A stretch of 64,000 bases of DNA from the NCBI GenBank assembly GCA_019918135.1, contig WBZZ01006915.1, positions 35,001-99,000 of the forward strand, read 5' to 3'. Each line of letters opens with the position of its first letter. Position 1 is the stretch's first letter. The notes beneath the pieces were generated by a model. That model worked only from the letters and a program-made list of their open reading frames with translations. It had not been told where the DNA came from and ran no database searches. The position numbers were made by a program, and so were the translations under genes. This document shows, piece after piece, positions 14,201 to 24,830 of the stretch. Source of the stretch: Paulinella micropora. Lineage: Eukaryota; Cercozoa; Imbricatea; Euglyphida; Paulinellidae.

Positions 14201-15459
14201 GGAGGCTATGGCGGCGGCTGCTAGAACGGATTCGGGAAGAAGCACAAGAAAGCCCCGCGGCGCCGAGCAGTGTCGACCTCTCGGCACTAAACAGGGTCCA
14301 GAGCCTGGAGAATGTTTCTATGCGCGAGATCCTGATCCTGGCGGGGGATATCTACGTCTATCTGGAGCCGTCCGCCTGGTCTTGGCGCCAGGCCGCTGTT
14401 AGCGAGGAGCTCTGGAACAGGTGGTACCTGCGGCTGCCAACTACTGTAGCGGCCGTGCAGAATAGCTACGGCCAGGACCTAACTCGAATCATACAGGACT
14501 TCACGGGGCACGGTCTCAGCGAACAGCTAGGCTTGGGGCGGTTGCTGATCTCCGAGAGCATGCGGCTGCTAAGCCACCGAGGCCTGGCAGCGCTCACGGT
14601 AACTGGAGGTGTGGCTAGAGTGCAGGAGATGCTCGGCGGCATCCTCGGCCGGGCGATTCTCTCCGGGTCGGCCGCGGTGGGGCCCGACATTGTCGAGTCC
14701 GTACAACAAAGCGCCGCCGAGGTACTGGCCGGGCTGCTAACCAGGTCATCGCTTCGCGCGGAGACAGACTGGCGCCAACTGACCAGGACGCTCCGTCACG
14801 GAGGAGGCCTGCTGTACGGGGGTGGGCAGGGAGTGGGAGTGCCCAGCACCGGCTGGAATACAGTGCTGCTGCCTCGCTACATTCAGCTGTACCAAGTCCG
14901 CTTCCCCGGCCAAGAGAGGGACAGACTGCAGGGGCTTGCCACCTCGGCCGCGCGGCCGGAGTACGTCTTGCAAGAAGAAAAGCGCGTGATCTCAATACCG
15001 TTCGTGCGTCCGGCCCGGGGCCAGAGCTTGGGGCCGGACGCCAGCGCCAGGCACGGGGTTTCCGCCCAGAGACAGCGGCAGCGGCGGCGGCCGCGGGGCA
15101 TGTTCGTCCAGGCCTGGTTCGTGGAGGCCAAGCGGGACACGCGGGGGTCCGTCCCGCTAGACGAACGCAGCCTCGATCTCGTCCGGCGGCTAGAAAGGGG
15201 TGTCCCGCCGGGGGAGCTACAACCGGAGGAATACGAGTGGCTGTGCCGGATCGTCAGGAAAAGCCCCGGGCGCACGCAGACGTACCAAACCCCCGGGGAA
15301 GACCTAGCGCTGTTGAAAAAGGCGCAGGGGCGGTTAGGTGGCCGGATCGTCGTCTCGGCCCCGGGGACCAGGGCAAAACCGGACGTGGGCGCTGCTTGCC
15401 CCACCGGGCGGCAAAGCTCGGGAGCCGGCCGCCCTTGCTTGGGACAGACCGTTCAATAA
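11244..15459 (+). CDS. Very large protein of unknown function with N-terminal membrane segment
   Basis: A protein of roughly 1,300 residues starting at the ATG at 11,244 (MERHQEAART). The gene is not continuous in one frame; a C-rich, intron-like stretch separates the first about 120 codons from the long remainder. The long part opens with one strongly hydrophobic segment (AGVVAVVVVVYNNY) followed by WPGWLSSVTTFW, which suggests membrane anchoring. The rest is alpha-helical, with many Leu/Arg/Ala heptad-like stretches and a basic tail. I recognise no family. Its size matches herpesvirus major capsid or tegument proteins, but no HK97-type motif is visible, and the membrane segment argues against a capsid protein. 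The stop codon lies inside an AATAAA. It is convergent with the next gene. Confidence 0.6.
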
Positions 15460-15460
15460 A
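15455..15460 (+). terminator. AATAAA polyadenylation signal containing the stop codon
   Basis: The stop TAA (15,457-15,459) of the large plus-strand gene is part of AATAAA at 15,455-15,460, a maximally compact 3' end. Confidence 0.65.
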
Positions 15461-15486
15461 AGAGAGCGCGAGTAGCTACTCATGGT

Positions 15487-18161
15487 TTACTTACCAGGCC
15501 ATGGCGCTGGCGTGCTACCGGCCGGTGGCCGTACGAGCGCCTCGGCCATGGCCACGCCGGCGTGGATGAGGTCCGCCGCTCCCGCCGGCAGCCCGCGGGA
15601 CTCCGCCGCCTCGTCGACCCATTGGCGGAGGGACTGCCAATCCGCCGTCGGGGGCAGCCACGCCTGCAGCAGCGTCGCGACCCAGGCGACCAGGCAATCC
15701 CGCAGGGCGCCGTGAACCTTCTCTAGCAGCAGAGCTCGTCCCTTCCCCTGGGTAACGAAGCCCCCCTCCGGGTGCACGTCCCTGGGTAGCAGAGCCCCAG
15801 CCGCGGGATCGTGGGTGGGCGTGCCATACAGCCCCTGCCACCCCCCTTCCGGAAACAGCAGCGACAGCAAGGCACGCAGCGACTCGTTGCACTCTGCCGA
15901 GGGCCGCTCCTCCCCGAGCCACACTCGCAGGGAACCCCAGCCCGGCCCGGGGGGGTCCGGAGCCGGCGTTAGGCCGTCGTACTGTTGCAGAAAGCCACGG
16001 ATCGCCCGCCCGAGCTCCCGGTAGCCGTTCAGGGGGGTCGTCCCCTGGGGAGCGTGCAGGTCTAGCCCACCGGCGTACACCAGCCGCATGGCGTGCAGCA
16101 GGGACAACCGCTTCTCTCTAGCTCCCGGTATCCGGCGGGGCAGGAACGCCGCGTTCAGCAGCTGGACAGAAGCCTGGGGGGGCTGCACCTGACCACAGAG
16201 CCTTGCTTCTACAGTGCCCTGGTGCAAGCAGCGCGCTAAATACGCTAGGGGGGCGGGAACCCGCCGGCGGACCGGCCGGAACGTCGTCAGCTCATCGTAC
16301 AGGTAATGGCAGGCCAGCCTGTGCAGGGCCTCGTCGCGCAGGCAGCTGTCCAGCCGCCTCGGCAGCTCCTGCACCCAGGCTTCCGCTAGCCGGCCCAGGC
16401 TACGGGGATCTACGCGGGCCTTCAGCAGGCGCCAGCGCAGATCCCCGCGCACGGGGTTGGCCGGTGGGGCGGGTAAGCATAGCCAGAGGCAAGTGGGACC
16501 CGGGAGCGGCAGGGTGGGGGGCGGGGGCGGCCTCAACGTCAGGTAGCCCTGGCACACGGCCAAAGTCTCCTCGGTTTGTTGGGACTCTGGTAGCGCCAGT
16601 AGCTGCGCGGCTAGGCTGGTCGGCCCTGTCTGTGCGCCGCCACGCGCATCCGCCCTCCACCAGTCTTCCAGACACCAGGGCCCCGGACGTGAGCCGGGCG
16701 GGAACAACAGACACAGCAGCAGCCGGCCGTACGCCGCGCAAAGGTACCGTAAGAACTCAACGCAGGCCTCGGGAAACAGGGAGAGGGCCGCGGGGGCCTC
16801 CTGCTTGTCCAGCACCTGCGGCCGCACCCAGGGGTACTCCCGCAGCGCCGCCGGGCGCTCCTGCCATTGTACACACCCCAGTGTCCTCCCGTCGGGGAAC
16901 GGCCCGTGGCGCCCGTCGCGCCACCTGGTCTCCGGCGTATTCGACACCAGCACTGCGCTGAAGCCATGGACCATTAGGTTTTCCCCGAGTTGTCCACAGT
17001 GGTCCAGGTGCAGAATGCCGCTCTCCGGACCCCGGACCTCAGTCAAGCGGGTCAGCATTCTAGCGTAGACCATGACACTGTCCGCGTGCACAGTCATACT
17101 TCGCAGCCCACTGCAACCGACCAGAACGGCGACCAAAGCAGTGGCAGTGGATGGTTGCACGGTGGCAGGCCCTGGGAGCTGCCTGTTAGACGCACTGGAG
17201 GGGGGCGCGCCCCGTTCCGCTGGCGCTCGCAAAGCCGGTGCCCCGCACGTGCCTACTTCTAGCCCCTCCAAGCCTGCCGTGCCCTGCACCAGCAGGCGCG
17301 TCAGGTAGTGTGCCGACAGGGACACGCTTACCCGCTCGCCCGTGACATGCTGCCAGGTGAGTTCGCGGCACGACGGGAAGAGGAGGGGGCCTGCCTGGTG
17401 ATCCCAAGTGGCCCTTAGCTGGACGTGCACCAGGCATAGGCCCTGGACCCACCGCAGCCCCCGCAGAAGGTCCAGGGACAGCTGCAGCCCACCCCCTTCC
17501 ACTCCTGCTACGTGTGCTTGCGCTAGTACCATGGCGGTAGTCGCTGATGCGCACGAGACGTCGCACAACTCCCTACATCCCCGCACAGTCAGAATACCAC
17601 TCTCCTGAGGCTGTGCCACTGGCTGTAGACTCTGCCGGCCACTTGGGGGCTCCAACTTGATACTATACACAGCGTCACTATCGATCACAGACAAGTGCAT
17701 TCCCTGCGCGGCGGGTACGACCAGGCCCAAGGGGCGCTGCGAATGGCCCGTACCCACTCAAGCCGTACACAGGATGGCGGAAAAGAGAGTTCGGTGTGCG
17801 GCAGCGACGGCAGCAGTCGGACACACTCCAAACGCAGTTCCTTAATGATAAGCAGTGCCTGCAGAAAGGCGAAGGGCACCTTGATCGGCCGCCACGGCAG
17901 TCCCGTTATGTTCACCTTCTCTAAGCCCGCGGCGGCCTGCCTGCCGTGTTTACCCGCCAGGTAGGTCTCGATCTCGGTACCGCGTTCCTCAACCAGGTTG
18001 TGTGTTCCATTGGTTTCCGTGGCTAGTACGTAAATAAGCTCCTTTCCCCCCTCGGAAACGAAAGAGGGTGGTACGCCCCTGTTGGACGCAGGGGACAGAT
18101 TGGGCCAGAATAGAGGCAATATCATGTTGTACGGCATCATCCGGTCATTTAGGTCCGACAT
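15487..18161 (-). CDS. Unknown protein, probable paralogue of the 37.0-39.0 kb gene
   Basis: Starts at an ATG at 18,161 (MSDLNDRMMPYNM) and ends at 15,487, about 890 residues spread over more than one frame. No enzyme motif is visible. It has the same general plan as the gene at 37,030-39,000: an N-terminal section with a beta-rich stretch before a Phe/Leu-rich helix (here VNITGLPWRPIKVPFAFLQ, there VHLDGGSARPYQLVVPPELF), a middle with short repeated beta-type segments and Cys/Leu alternation suggestive of a solenoid, and a helical C-terminal half with a CHYLYDEL motif (there SYHYVQYSL). Paralogy is inferred from this order and should be tested. Its partner being 20 kb away on the other strand suggests an old duplication within the element. 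The function is unknown. Confidence 0.6.
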
Positions 18162-19750
18162 GGGAAGACAGGAAGGGGGAAGAGAGCCAGAGGGGGGGGG
18201 GGGGGGCTCGACAGGGGGGGAGCATGCCCGTGCGGGCCGAGGGGGGGAAGGGGGGATGCAGCCCCCCCCCCCCCCCCTCGAGGGAAGGGGGACGAGGCTC
18301 TGCCTCCGTAGGTCCCCCCTCCCGTCCTCCCTGGCCCAGCGGTCGGCCCGCGGGCGGGGCAGTGCGGCGAGGGTGTGAGTTGGTGCCGGCACTGCCTAGC
18401 GGGGGAGGGCCCGGGCGCCGCCTGCCTGGCGAAGTCGGCCCCTGGCACCCCCGTGCGCACTAGCCGCGCCCCCGTGCCCAGCCGCCCCCCGTGCTCCGTC
18501 CACACCAGGTAGCACAGCCACAGCCACGCCTCCGCCAGCGAATGGCACAGCCAGGCCCGGCGGGGCCCGCGGTCGTACACCGCCCACGTGCCCAGCACGG
18601 CCACCACGCACGGCCGCGGCCGCCGCGACGCGGGGGTCGGCTCCGCGCAGGCGCCCGCCCCGGCCGGCGGCTCCGGCTGCCGGGCGGCCTGCGTGAGCTG
18701 CGGCGGCAGGAGCACGAGCCCCTGCGCCAGGAGGTCCAGCCCGCAGGCTAGCTTGACCTGGCTGGCTAGGACCGCCAGGTCCAGGTCCTCGCCCAGCCCG
18801 GCGGGATCGTACACGTCCTGGGCCGCCCCGCCGCCCTCCTGGTCCTCCAGCGCCCCCGCCCCGTTCAGCCCCGCCAGCTTGCGGGCGCCCGCCAGCCGCT
18901 GCCCCGGCGCAGCCAGCTTCTGGAACACGACGCTGTCCTTGATCTGCGCGGCCGGCTGCTCGCAGAAGATGGTCCGGAAGTGTAGCGCCAGGCAGCCGGG
19001 CAGGTTATGGGCGCAGCTCACCTCCCGCACGGCCCGCAGTACCTGGTCGGTGCACGCTTCTCCGGGGCGCGGGCCCCCCCACAGCAGCGCGCGGCAGCTG
19101 GACCGGGGCGGCCGCCCCGCGGGCAGGTCCCGGCCCCGCGCCGCGAGCCGGGCCCGCACCTCGTCCCAGGGGGGGGCCTGCGCCCGCCGCAGGAGCCCGT
19201 GCAGCAGCCCCACGTACAGCAGCCAATGGGTCAGGCTCTCCACGGCGGGCGACAAGTCTGCCAGGCCGCGGCCCGCGTCGCTGCAGGTCGCCAGGCACGC
19301 GCAGGCAGCCCAGAAGGCATCCTCGAAGCCGGACCAGGCCCGCTGCTCTACCCACTCACCGAACCACGCGCGCAGGCCGTCGGCTTCGGCCCGGGTGCCC
19401 CGCCGCAGCCCCGTCAGGATCTCCACCAGCTGCCGCCTGGCGCGCAGCAGCTCGGCGGCCGGCAGCCCCGCGCCGCCGGCCGGGAGGTCCCCGGCCTGTG
19501 GCTCGCTGGTGCACGTCAGCAGGGACAGGCTGCCCTGCCACGCCCCTAGCTCCTCCAGGGCGGCCTCTAGCTGCCGCGGCGCCCCGGCGGCCGGGGGCAG
19601 GCTGCCGAACGGGCGGCCGCCCCAGCGCTGCTCGTACAGCACGGCCGCGCTCAGCCCCCAGGCACACATCTGCCACAGGCCCACCGTCCGGACCGGGGGT
19701 ACGTGGGCCGGGCTGGCCACCGCGCTCAGGCGCACCGGCGGGTGCCCCAA
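18149..19750 (-). CDS. Unknown protein, helical
   Basis: An open frame of 533 codons beginning without an ATG, so the true start is probably upstream, perhaps across the G/C-run region near 19,750-19,930, where a divergent gene starts. The first roughly 430 residues look like real protein: regular Leu/Ala/Arg helices, several Trp residues and a conserved-looking GTWAVYDRG...AWLCHSLAEAWLW stretch. The last 100 residues are low-complexity Gly/Pro produced by G/C runs and are probably not part of the protein. No family is recognised. The next gene downstream on the same strand begins at 18,161, so the two are head to tail with almost no gap. Confidence 0.5.
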   Translation of the reverse strand: MGHPPVRLSAVASPAHVPPVRTVGLWQMCAWGLSAAVLYEQRWGGRPFGSLPPAAGAPRQLEAALEELGAWQGSLSLLTCTSEPQAGDLPAGGAGLPAAELLRARRQLVEILTGLRRGTRAEADGLRAWFGEWVEQRAWSGFEDAFWAACACLATCSDAGRGLADLSPAVESLTHWLLYVGLLHGLLRRAQAPPWDEVRARLAARGRDLPAGRPPRSSCRALLWGGPRPGEACTDQVLRAVREVSCAHNLPGCLALHFRTIFCEQPAAQIKDSVVFQKLAAPGQRLAGARKLAGLNGAGALEDQEGGGAAQDVYDPAGLGEDLDLAVLASQVKLACGLDLLAQGLVLLPPQLTQAARQPEPPAGAGACAEPTPASRRPRPCVVAVLGTWAVYDRGPRRAWLCHSLAEAWLWLCYLVWTEHGGRLGTGARLVRTGVPGADFARQAAPGPSPARQCRHQLTPSPHCPARGPTAGPGRTGGGTYGGRASSPFPRGGGGGAASPLPPLGPHGHAPPLSSPPPPPLALFPLPVFPCRT

Positions 19751-19926
19751 CGCGTAGTGGGGGGTGCCCCCCTGCCCCCCCCTCCCCCCCCCCGGGGGAG
19801 GGGAGGGGCCGGCAGAGGAGAGTGAGGAGGGGGGGGTTCCCCCCCCCCCCCCCCCCGGGGCACCCCGCTCGGGCGTGGACAGTGGAGGCGCCTCCCGTGC
19901 GTCTCCCCCTGGCTACAGTAACGAAG

Positions 19927-20793
19927 ATGACTTCCCCGAACCCCGTCCCGTCGGAGGACACCAACGAGCCGTACCTGGAGAGTAAACAGGCGTCCTCCTC
20001 TTCAGCGACCCCTTTCTACCTGAACAACCAGACCAACAGCGCCCGGCCCGGTGCCCGCACCACCACTGGCGGCCCCAAGATCGGGTGGCTGAAGGAAGAG
20101 CTGCACCGCGCCTACCGCAACAGGGGGGACCTGCTGGCGGGGCAGTACCTAGACTTTGTCGAGGGGCTCACACTGGTCGCGCCCGCCCGGTCGAGGCAGG
20201 CTACGCACGCCACCCTGGCTTCCAACTGGTGGTACCACCAGACACGCGAGCAGGCGCTCGGGCCAGGCATGCCCCTGAGCTTGTGGGCGTTCTTTGCGTG
20301 CCAGCCGGGTGTCTACAACTGTTGGGACACGATGGACCCCGTGCTGCGCAACGCCGTGCGGCAGAGCGAACGGGATGTGCAAGATGTGCGCACCACCACG
20401 ACCCCCCGGCTGCTGCGCTTCCCGCTACTGCTGTGGTTCGAGGAAGCCAAGAGCAGGTTCCAGGCACTGGTTTTGTACCGCCTGTACTGCACCTCGTCTG
20501 CATTCGCGCTCACTGGCCAGCTGTACAGGCAGGTCACCGCTGAATTAGCCAGGCAGCGCCAGGTAGCGCTGGACTGGTTCGCGGAGTGCGTCCTGGCGAC
20601 CGCCCGGGCGCCTGCCTCAGACACCACGACGGCCCCGGCCGAGGAGGCAATCGTCTACGACGACGACCTCGACTTTTTCCCCACGCCCGGCCAAAGGGTC
20701 TACGTCTGCCTGCGCGCCTTCTCCCGGCGGTACACGTACGCGCTGACGTTCGGCCCGTACCCGACCGGCCCTAACCTGGCGACGCCGGCGTAG
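19927..20793 (+). CDS. Unknown 288-residue protein
   Basis: A single open frame from an ATG at 19,927 (MTSPNPVPSEDTNEP) to 20,793. The first about 55 residues are Ser/Thr/Asn-rich and probably disordered. The rest is a compact mixed domain with many aromatic residues (NWWYHQTREQ, LWAFFACQPGVYNCWD, FPLLLWFEEA) and an acidic DDDLDFFPTPG stretch before a Tyr-rich C-terminus (RRYTYALTFGPYP). No family is recognised. The size would suit a capsid triplex subunit, but nothing in the sequence shows it. The gene is divergent from the minus-strand gene at 18,149-19,750 and is followed by a G-rich gap of about 200 bases. Confidence 0.6.
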   Translation: MTSPNPVPSEDTNEPYLESKQASSSSATPFYLNNQTNSARPGARTTTGGPKIGWLKEELHRAYRNRGDLLAGQYLDFVEGLTLVAPARSRQATHATLASNWWYHQTREQALGPGMPLSLWAFFACQPGVYNCWDTMDPVLRNAVRQSERDVQDVRTTTTPRLLRFPLLLWFEEAKSRFQALVLYRLYCTSSAFALTGQLYRQVTAELARQRQVALDWFAECVLATARAPASDTTTAPAEEAIVYDDDLDFFPTPGQRVYVCLRAFSRRYTYALTFGPYPTGPNLATPA

Positions 20794-21006
20794 CTGGCCC
20801 CCCCGGGCCGGCCGGGGGAGGAAGGAGGGGGGGCAGGGGGGGCGTTCGTTCTTACCCCCCGCCCGCCACTCGTCCGGGCCCGCCCGGGGTGCGCCACGGG
20901 GCGCAGGAGAGGGAGGGGGGGGGGGGAGGAGGGAGTGGCGCCGGCCGGCGCCCGTCGGTGGCGTGTACCACCCTGCAAAACGCAGTGCGGCACCCCGACC
21001 TAGGAC

Positions 21007-21886
21007 ATGGACGGCACGGGCTGGACGTATGACGGCGAGGGCGCGCTGGACTATGACTGCGGGGAAGTGACTATCTCGTGCGTAGCGCAGGCGAAGGCCG
21101 ACCGGGACACGGGGGGCTTGCACCGGGGCCAGATCTACCCCGGGGACCACAAGATTCAGCTGCGCCCCTGTGACCTGGCCATCGCCAAGGCCGACGACCT
21201 GCTGGACCTGGTAGGCGAGCTACCGCTCGTCACTAACTGCGCCACCCACTGGGAGATCCACGAGCCACTCCGGCTGCACCCGGAGAGGGCGGCTGAGGAC
21301 AGGGAAAGACCACTGGAGTGGCGGGTGCTGGGCGTCTGCGGGGAGGACAGCGAGCCGGGGGGGGCGCCCGGGCAAGCCGCTGCGCTTGCAGGTGCTGGGG
21401 GGCACGGACCTGCACCTGCCCCAGCTGGGCTCTGCCCCGCAGGCGCACTGGGCACACCGCAACATGTACCTGCACGCACACCTGCCCTCTCGCCAGCAGC
21501 TGGCCGACCGCAAGGACGCTCCCGGGGAGCCCTCGCGCGTGCTGGTTACGCCCGACTACTTGGTCGCGGCGGCCGACCGGCTGCGACTGGGGTACCTCGG
21601 CTCGCAGGCCGCCGGGGCCCCCCGGGCCCGGGACGACGCGGCGGTCTTCCGGGCCCGGCTGCAGGACTGGCGCCGGACCGATCCGCACTGGCGGGACCTG
21701 CGCGGTGACCCACCCGCTCAGCTCGCGGCGCTCGCGGCGCGCGCGGCGGCCCTCTTGGGCCTAGTGCAAGAGGCGGCCACCGATTACTTGGAGCTGGCGG
21801 CCGAGCACGAGGCGCGCAACCAGTTCGTCGGCCGGTGCATCCGGGCGGCGCCCCTGGGCGAAAAGACTAGGGTCCTCCTGACCTAG
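21007..21886 (+). CDS. Unknown protein of about 290 residues
   Basis: Starts at the ATG at 21,007 (MDGTGWTYDGEGALDYD) and stops at 21,886. It is not continuous in one frame. The N-terminal part has alternating acidic and hydrophobic residues (DLAIAKADDLLDLVGELPLV). The C-terminal part is helical (FRARLQDWRRTDPHWRDLR, LGLVQEAATDYLELAAEHEA). An HRNMYLHAH...SRQQLADRKD segment lies in the middle. No family is recognised. It lies in the same direction as the 19.9 kb gene and is followed, after a 20-base G run, by AATAAA at 21,996. Confidence 0.55.
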
Positions 21887-21995
21887 GGTAGTGCCGGTCG
21901 CGGCGGGACAGGGGGGGGGGGGGGGGGGGGAGGGGCGCCCCTTCCCCCCCGGAGTGGAGGTCGCGGCGTGTGGGTCTAGCAGTTTTAACGGAAGC

Positions 21996-22001
21996 AATAA
22001 A
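21996..22001 (+). terminator. AATAAA polyadenylation signal
   Basis: Canonical AATAAA 110 bases after the stop of the 21.0-21.9 kb gene, and about 65 bases beyond a 20-base G run at 21,911-21,930. Confidence 0.6.
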
Positions 22002-22087
22002 AAACCTAAGCCACGGGCTCGCTCAGGCTGGCTCAGGTCTGGAACCGGGCCCCCGAACTTTCGCGGGTGCTTTAGTAGTCGTGCCGG

Positions 22088-24652
22088 CTAGGGACGTGGG
22101 AGTAAGAGTTGTACACAGTCGCACAACGCTAGGCCGGCCAGCTGCGTGGGTAGCCGCGCCTCGGTCCGGAGACCACCCAGCACCTCAGCCGCCCCCCGCA
22201 AACAGTCGTGGTAGGCTAGGTAGCTAGTCTCCCCCGCGGGGCCAAACAGGCTGGCGGAGTCTGCCGAGACCCTCTTCGCTCGGAACTCCTCCTGTAGCAC
22301 AGCTTGGCCGGGGAACGACGCCTGCGGGGGCTGGTGTCCGCTGGCTACCTGGCTAACATACTGCTGGGCCAGCGGACTGAGCAGGTTACGCCGGGCCTGG
22401 CTCACGTGCGGGGAACACAAAGGAAGCAAAGACAGCCGCCGCTCTCGCCACTGGCGCTCCCTCTCAGGGAAGCCCCCGTGGTCGGCCCGGTAGTTGTCCT
22501 CGGTGACGGTCAGGAGGGACATCCACTCCGGCGGCTCCTCCTGGTATTGCACGAGCAGGACTCGGCGCCGGTCTGCGCGGGCCGGGGCGGCGGCCAGCAC
22601 CCGGTAGTGATGTAGGGGCTGGGACGGCGAGGAGGCCACGTGGCAGTACAGCGCACAGGCCAGTACGGCATTGGCTACTACCCCCACGTCGTCTGCCGGC
22701 TCTGCGTGCTGCAGGCAGTACTGCAGCAGGGACTGGAGCGCCCCCCCCTCCTCCTCAGCGGGCGGTGGCTCAGCGGTCCACGCTACCGCCGACTGGCACG
22801 CCCGCCGGTAGGCTGCGTAGCGCGCCGGGTCATTGGCAAAGACAGTTCTGAACAGGCCCGGACGCAGGCTGCGGAACACGTCGGCGGAGCTGTCCTGGAT
22901 CACGTAGCGCGCGTCCACGACTTCGGGGAGTTGTAGCTGGTAGGGATGAGGATAAGCGGCAGCGGATGCGTACAGCTCGCCCAGCTGCTGCTGCAGCTCC
23001 ACCCGGTGTGCGTCGAGGTTGAGCAAGACATGGGGGGAGCTCCGCCGGCCGGGCAGCGCAGCACGAGGTGCGCAACGTGCAGGGCCGGGTAGATGCCCCC
23101 CAGCGCGTACTGGCCCCCGAACTTAGCCCCTGCCTCACTTACCAGGACCGCGCGCAGCGGCGGCTCGGGGGGGGACGAGGGCGACCCCGTGCGGACGGCG
23201 GGGGCTCCGCGCCACTGTCGGTAGTAGTCGACAGGAGGGCTGCCCCGCTGGCTCCGGCCGGGTTCTGCACCCTCCCCGCCCTCTCCCTTGCCTTCCTCGT
23301 CCTGCTCCTCTTCCTCGTCCTCCTCTTCGTCAGTGGTCGGCATCACCTCTTGCCCCTCCGCTGCACCCTGCCACTCCCCTGTGGCCTGCCGCTGCTCTGC
23401 TTCATTCGTTCCCGCGCTGCGCGACCGTGGCAGGCCCGCTTGCAGCAGCGCCAGGAAGCCCTTCCCGGGCAAGAACGCCGACATCTCTCCCTCCGGCTTG
23501 GCCGCTTCTTCCGCGACCGCCGCCGCGAAATCCGCTGGCCCGTCGCGGAGGAGGGATAGTATGGTAGCGCTGCTGCACGCCATGGTCTGCTCCAGCGCCC
23601 AGGCCGTGATCAGTGCGCCCAGCTGCTTTGCGCTGTCCCGGGCCACCCCGTTCGTATCCCGTTCACTGGGCCTCATCTTTGCTAGCTCGTCGCCGATCTT
23701 GTTGTATTCCTCCACCCAAGCAAGCCCCAGGCCGCCTGCTGTATCATCTGTACTAACGTTTGCTGTAGGACGACGGAACAGCCGGGCCACCGCCGCGTGT
23801 ATGCGTAGACCTGGCGCTGTGCCTTCTGTAAGCTCCTCCTCTCTCCGCTCCGCTCGCCTGAGGTGACACGCGATCCACACTAGGTCATAATACAGGAGCG
23901 CCGAGGCTAGGGCGTCGGGGTGGATCTGACGGTAGGAAGCTATACCCGACCCTCGGCAGACAATCTTATCGTTGGCGTTGGCGTAATCGCTGGCCGGGGG
24001 CAGGCCCCCCGCCCTCTTGAGCTCGCCGCCTTCTTCCTCTGTCACGGCGCCTCCCTCTTCGTCCCCCATCGCCATCGCGTCCAGCGGGAGGCAGAGGCCT
24101 TCCCGTCTGCACTCGGTATCTAGCAGCTCCCAGCCCGGATCGGCCTTCCCTTGCACCTCTTGGTATTTCACAACAGGTAGCTGTCCGCTGTCGGCGTGCC
24201 ACAGGAGAAAATGGCTGTTGGCCAAGGCTAGCGAGTCTGGCAGTAGGTTGCTCATGAGCCACCTCTGGTCCAGCTTTCTCCAAGCACTCGTGTTGACTAC
24301 CGCCAACGCGAACCTGCACCAGGCCTGTAGCCTGTACGCCCGGGGGCGTTCCGCGCTACCAGAGAGCTTAATTTCTGCCACCTCTTGGCTAGTCACATCG
24401 GACTCGAGAATGGGGTACGGCATGGGCAGCATTTTCAGACCCGTTAGGAGCTCGAATACTGGCTGTCCCGGGTATAATCGCTCACTGCATCCTGGCCGCA
24501 CGATGGCCCGCAGCAGAGCTAGCGTCAAGCGTAATACCACCTGCGCCAGTGGCTCCTCGTCGGTGGCCGCGACGAGCTGGGGTGCACCCACACGCGTCGC
24601 ACCGGTGGTCACGACGGGTTCGGGTCCCGAGGCATTGTCGCCCTGCGGGGCG
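22088..24652 (-). CDS. Large protein with acidic insert, unknown
   Basis: About 850 residues read from the minus strand, spread over more than one frame. The 5' end has no in-frame ATG and follows a CCCCGCAG acceptor-like site near 24,652, so it may be a downstream exon of the gene at 24,831-25,568. The first half is a well-ordered mixed domain (QPVFELLTGLKMLPMPYP, WCRFALAVVNTSAWRKLDQRW, HFLLWHADSGQLP). The middle holds two acidic linkers, the larger a run of Glu/Asp at about 23,290-23,350. The C-terminal part is helical (VELQQQLGELYASAAAY, LLSPLAQQYVSQVASG). No family is recognised. Size and build would fit a portal or capsid-associated protein, but this is only inference. Confidence 0.55.
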
Positions 24653-24830
24653 GAAGGAGGGGAAGACTGGGCGGGAGAGGGGGGAGAGAGAGTCGGTGCG
24701 CAGCGAGGAGGGGTTGCCTCGGGAGGGACGGGGAGAGGAAGGGGGAGCGTGTCGCGTCGCGGGGCCCACCGCCTTCCCCCGACCACGCCCCCTCCCCCCA
24801 CCCAGGCGGCGCCGCCCGCCCCCGCCTGGC

